Part shown: positions 62,376 through 64,000 of the stretch, one piece after another
Numbering within the stretch: position 1 is the stretch's first letter
How the letters are laid out: each line of letters starts with the position of its first letter
Source of the DNA: Xanthomonas vesicatoria ATCC 35937
GTDB lineage: Bacteria; Pseudomonadota; Gammaproteobacteria; Xanthomonadales; Xanthomonadaceae
Assembly (NCBI RefSeq): GCF_001908725.1
Contig: NZ_CP018725.1
Coordinates: 4,960,001-5,024,000 of the forward strand
DNA length: 64,000 nt
Direction of reading: 5' to 3'
Made by a program: the position numbers and the translations under genes
The notes under the pieces: generated by a model
The model's database searches: none
What the model was told of the DNA's origin: nothing
Seen by the model: only the letters and a program-made list of their open reading frames with translations

Positions 62376-63878
62376 TCAGCGTGTTTCGTACATCGCCTCG
62401 ACGTCGCGACGGAACGCGGCCTGGCTGTCGGGGCGGTTGTAGAACATGTGACCACCGGGATACTCGCGCACTTGCACGCGCGTGGGGTCGCCCATCGCCG
62501 GCATCTGGTCCACGGTCAGCACCGATCCCATGAACGGGCAGGAGAGATCGTTCCAGCCATGTGCGATCAGTACACGCAGCTTGGGGTCGATCGCCACCGA
62601 TTGACGCAGCTGCGTCACCGCGCCCTTGCGCAGTTCATCGCCCCATTCCCACGCCGTATTGACCTCGTAATTGATCGCCTGATAGCGGGCATCGACTTTC
62701 CAGCCGACGATCCGGGTGACGAAGTCCACCATCGCGGTGGTGGTCGGCGCGATGATGCTGTCCAACAGCGGGTCGCTGGCGCGCTGCGTAGGGTCGTTGG
62801 GGAACGGGTCGAAGGCGGTCACGTTGGCGTCGTAGCGGCTGCCCAGCTCGCCCTTGTCGCGAAACACTTCACGCAGATACGCCTGGGTTTCCAGGCGCCC
62901 ACCGGAACGGCGCACATAAGCCGGATCCAGCCCGGTCATGCGGGTGACCTGCTGCAGCATCGCCTCGCTGGCCTGCGGGTCGGTGCGGCCTTTCATCAGC
63001 GCCACCGCATAGTCGCCGCGGGTGTAGTCGATCACCTGACGCATCGCGCTGTCGCTGAGCTGGCCCTGGCGCTCCAGGTGCGCAGCGGCGATCGAGGGCA
63101 GGGTCAGCATCCACGCCAGCGGCGAGACGTCGCTGTTGTCGTCCAGGGTCGGGTTGAGGAACGGCGAGACCAGCACCACGCCGTTCATCGCCACGCCAAG
63201 GCGGGTCTGCAGATACTGGGTGATGCGCGGTCCGCGGAAGCCACCATAGCTCTCGCCGACCAGATACTTGCGCGTCTGCAGGCGGCGATTCTTCAGCAGC
63301 CAGTCGTAGATCACGCGCGAGAGATATTCCACGTCGGCCTGCGGGTTGTAGAACTGCTTCTTGGCCTCGTCGTCGCCGATTAGCGCGCGGCTGAAGCCGG
63401 TGCCGACCGGGTCGATGAACACCAGGTCGGTGAAGTCCAGCCAGGTGCCCGGATTGTCGCGCAAGGTCGCCGGTGCGGACGCGCTGTCGCCTTCGGCGCC
63501 GAAGCCGACCACCTTCGGCCCGATCGCGCCCATGTTCAGATAGACCGACGCCGCGCCTGGTCCGCCGTTCAAGGCAAAGGTCACCGGGCGGTCCTTGCCG
63601 TCCACGGTGTAGGCGGTGAACACTACCTCGCCGGTGGTTTTGCCCTGCGCGTCGCGCACCGGCAGCGTGCCGACCGTGGCGGTGTAGTTCAGCGTTCGCC
63701 CGGCAAGGCGCGTACTTTGACGCACGCTGGTATCGGCCGGCAGCGGGGTGGGGTTGGTCGTAGCGGCATCGGCCTTGGCGCCGGGCTTTGAATCGGTCTT
63801 ACTGTCCTGCGCGGCGGCGAATGCCGGGACGCCGAGCAGCAGGCAGGCCAGCAGGCCGGTACGAATCAAGGAAGGCAT
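62376..63878 (-). CDS. Secreted S10 family serine carboxypeptidase-like protein
   Basis: A 500-residue precursor with a signal peptide (about 1-24, ending FAAAQ), then an alpha/beta-hydrolase domain of the S10 type. The oxyanion motif is LNGGPGAASVY, the nucleophile is in VGESYGG (Ser210), the aspartate is likely in HGWNDLSCPF, and the histidine is in GGHMFY. Probably a periplasmic or secreted peptidase. Start 63878 gives the signal peptide; the upstream frame looks noncoding. Confidence 0.92.
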   Translation of the reverse strand: MPSLIRTGLLACLLLGVPAFAAAQDSKTDSKPGAKADAATTNPTPLPADTSVRQSTRLAGRTLNYTATVGTLPVRDAQGKTTGEVVFTAYTVDGKDRPVTFALNGGPGAASVYLNMGAIGPKVVGFGAEGDSASAPATLRDNPGTWLDFTDLVFIDPVGTGFSRALIGDDEAKKQFYNPQADVEYLSRVIYDWLLKNRRLQTRKYLVGESYGGFRGPRITQYLQTRLGVAMNGVVLVSPFLNPTLDDNSDVSPLAWMLTLPSIAAAHLERQGQLSDSAMRQVIDYTRGDYAVALMKGRTDPQASEAMLQQVTRMTGLDPAYVRRSGGRLETQAYLREVFRDKGELGSRYDANVTAFDPFPNDPTQRASDPLLDSIIAPTTTAMVDFVTRIVGWKVDARYQAINYEVNTAWEWGDELRKGAVTQLRQSVAIDPKLRVLIAHGWNDLSCPFMGSVLTVDQMPAMGDPTRVQVREYPGGHMFYNRPDSQAAFRRDVEAMYETR

Positions 63879-64000
63879 GGGCAATCGGCATTCGAGCGGG
63901 AAAGTGCCGATGCTAGGGCTCGGCATCGCGCAGTGGATGTGCAAAAAGGCATGCCTGTCGCGCTGACCGATGCCGGGTAGCTCGCTATCATGGCGCGCCC

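Noticed and set aside
1..64000. CRISPR arrays, tRNA or rRNA genes, complete insertion sequences
   Set aside because: No regularly spaced repeats, cloverleaf-like or rRNA-like sequence, or transposase genes were seen on reading the window.

Overview
The window looks like chromosome from a GC-rich gammaproteobacterium of the Xanthomonadaceae, most likely Xanthomonas. This is inferred from the gene set (Ccm cytochrome c maturation, Pit/DUF47, ExoD, S10 peptidase, hybrid kinases) and from a GC-rich intergenic hairpin repeat of the kind common in Xanthomonas. I did no database search, so the species is not assigned. I saw no tRNA, rRNA, CRISPR array or complete insertion sequence.

1-12 kb is a mobile island, lower in GC than the rest and open at the left edge. 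It holds mobilization genes: a MobA/MobL relaxase, a TraD-like protein, a coiled-coil membrane protein, a very large Gln-rich protein ending in poly-Gly, and a candidate oriT. Defence-like cargo sits among them. The first set is a TIR / caspase-like / RyR-like three-gene operon whose genes overlap by 4 bases. The second, divergent from it, is a reverse transcriptase with a translationally coupled 40-residue leader ORF and a structured upstream region with its own promoter. The third is a ParB-like protein paired with a D12-class adenine methyltransferase. About 0.9 kb without a convincing gene (12.0-12.9 kb) joins the island to ordinary chromosome.

12.9-23.8 kb holds a DUF488 gene, a chemoreceptor, and a signalling cluster of two hybrid histidine kinases, a lone receiver and a two-domain KaiC-like ATPase.

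24-35.5 kb is redox and envelope. A minus-strand ccmCDEFGHI operon lacks ccmA and ccmB and lies 10 bases downstream of an overlapping ECF sigma / anti-sigma / subtilase operon. Next come an outer-membrane protein gene and a three-gene electron-transfer set: cytochrome b561, an outer-membrane barrel with one CxxCH, and a small cytochrome c. These cytochromes would be clients of the Ccm system.

35.8-53.6 kb is a surface-glycan or natural-product locus. Its first part has amino-sugar genes (FdtA/FdtB type), a Wzx flippase, a GT2, a Wzy-like polymerase and a Wzz-like regulator. Its second part has two methyltransferases, an amidohydrolase, two GT4 glycosyltransferases, a nucleotidyltransferase, a B12-type radical SAM enzyme, an HprK-like kinase and an ABC exporter. 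I cannot name the second part's product.

53.6-64 kb is housekeeping or accessory metabolism: an MFS transporter, a luciferase-like oxidoreductase, a PNPOx-like stress protein, ExoD, a CorC/HlyC-type CBS membrane protein, DUF47 plus a Pit phosphate transporter, a DUF218 protein and an S10 carboxypeptidase-like enzyme.
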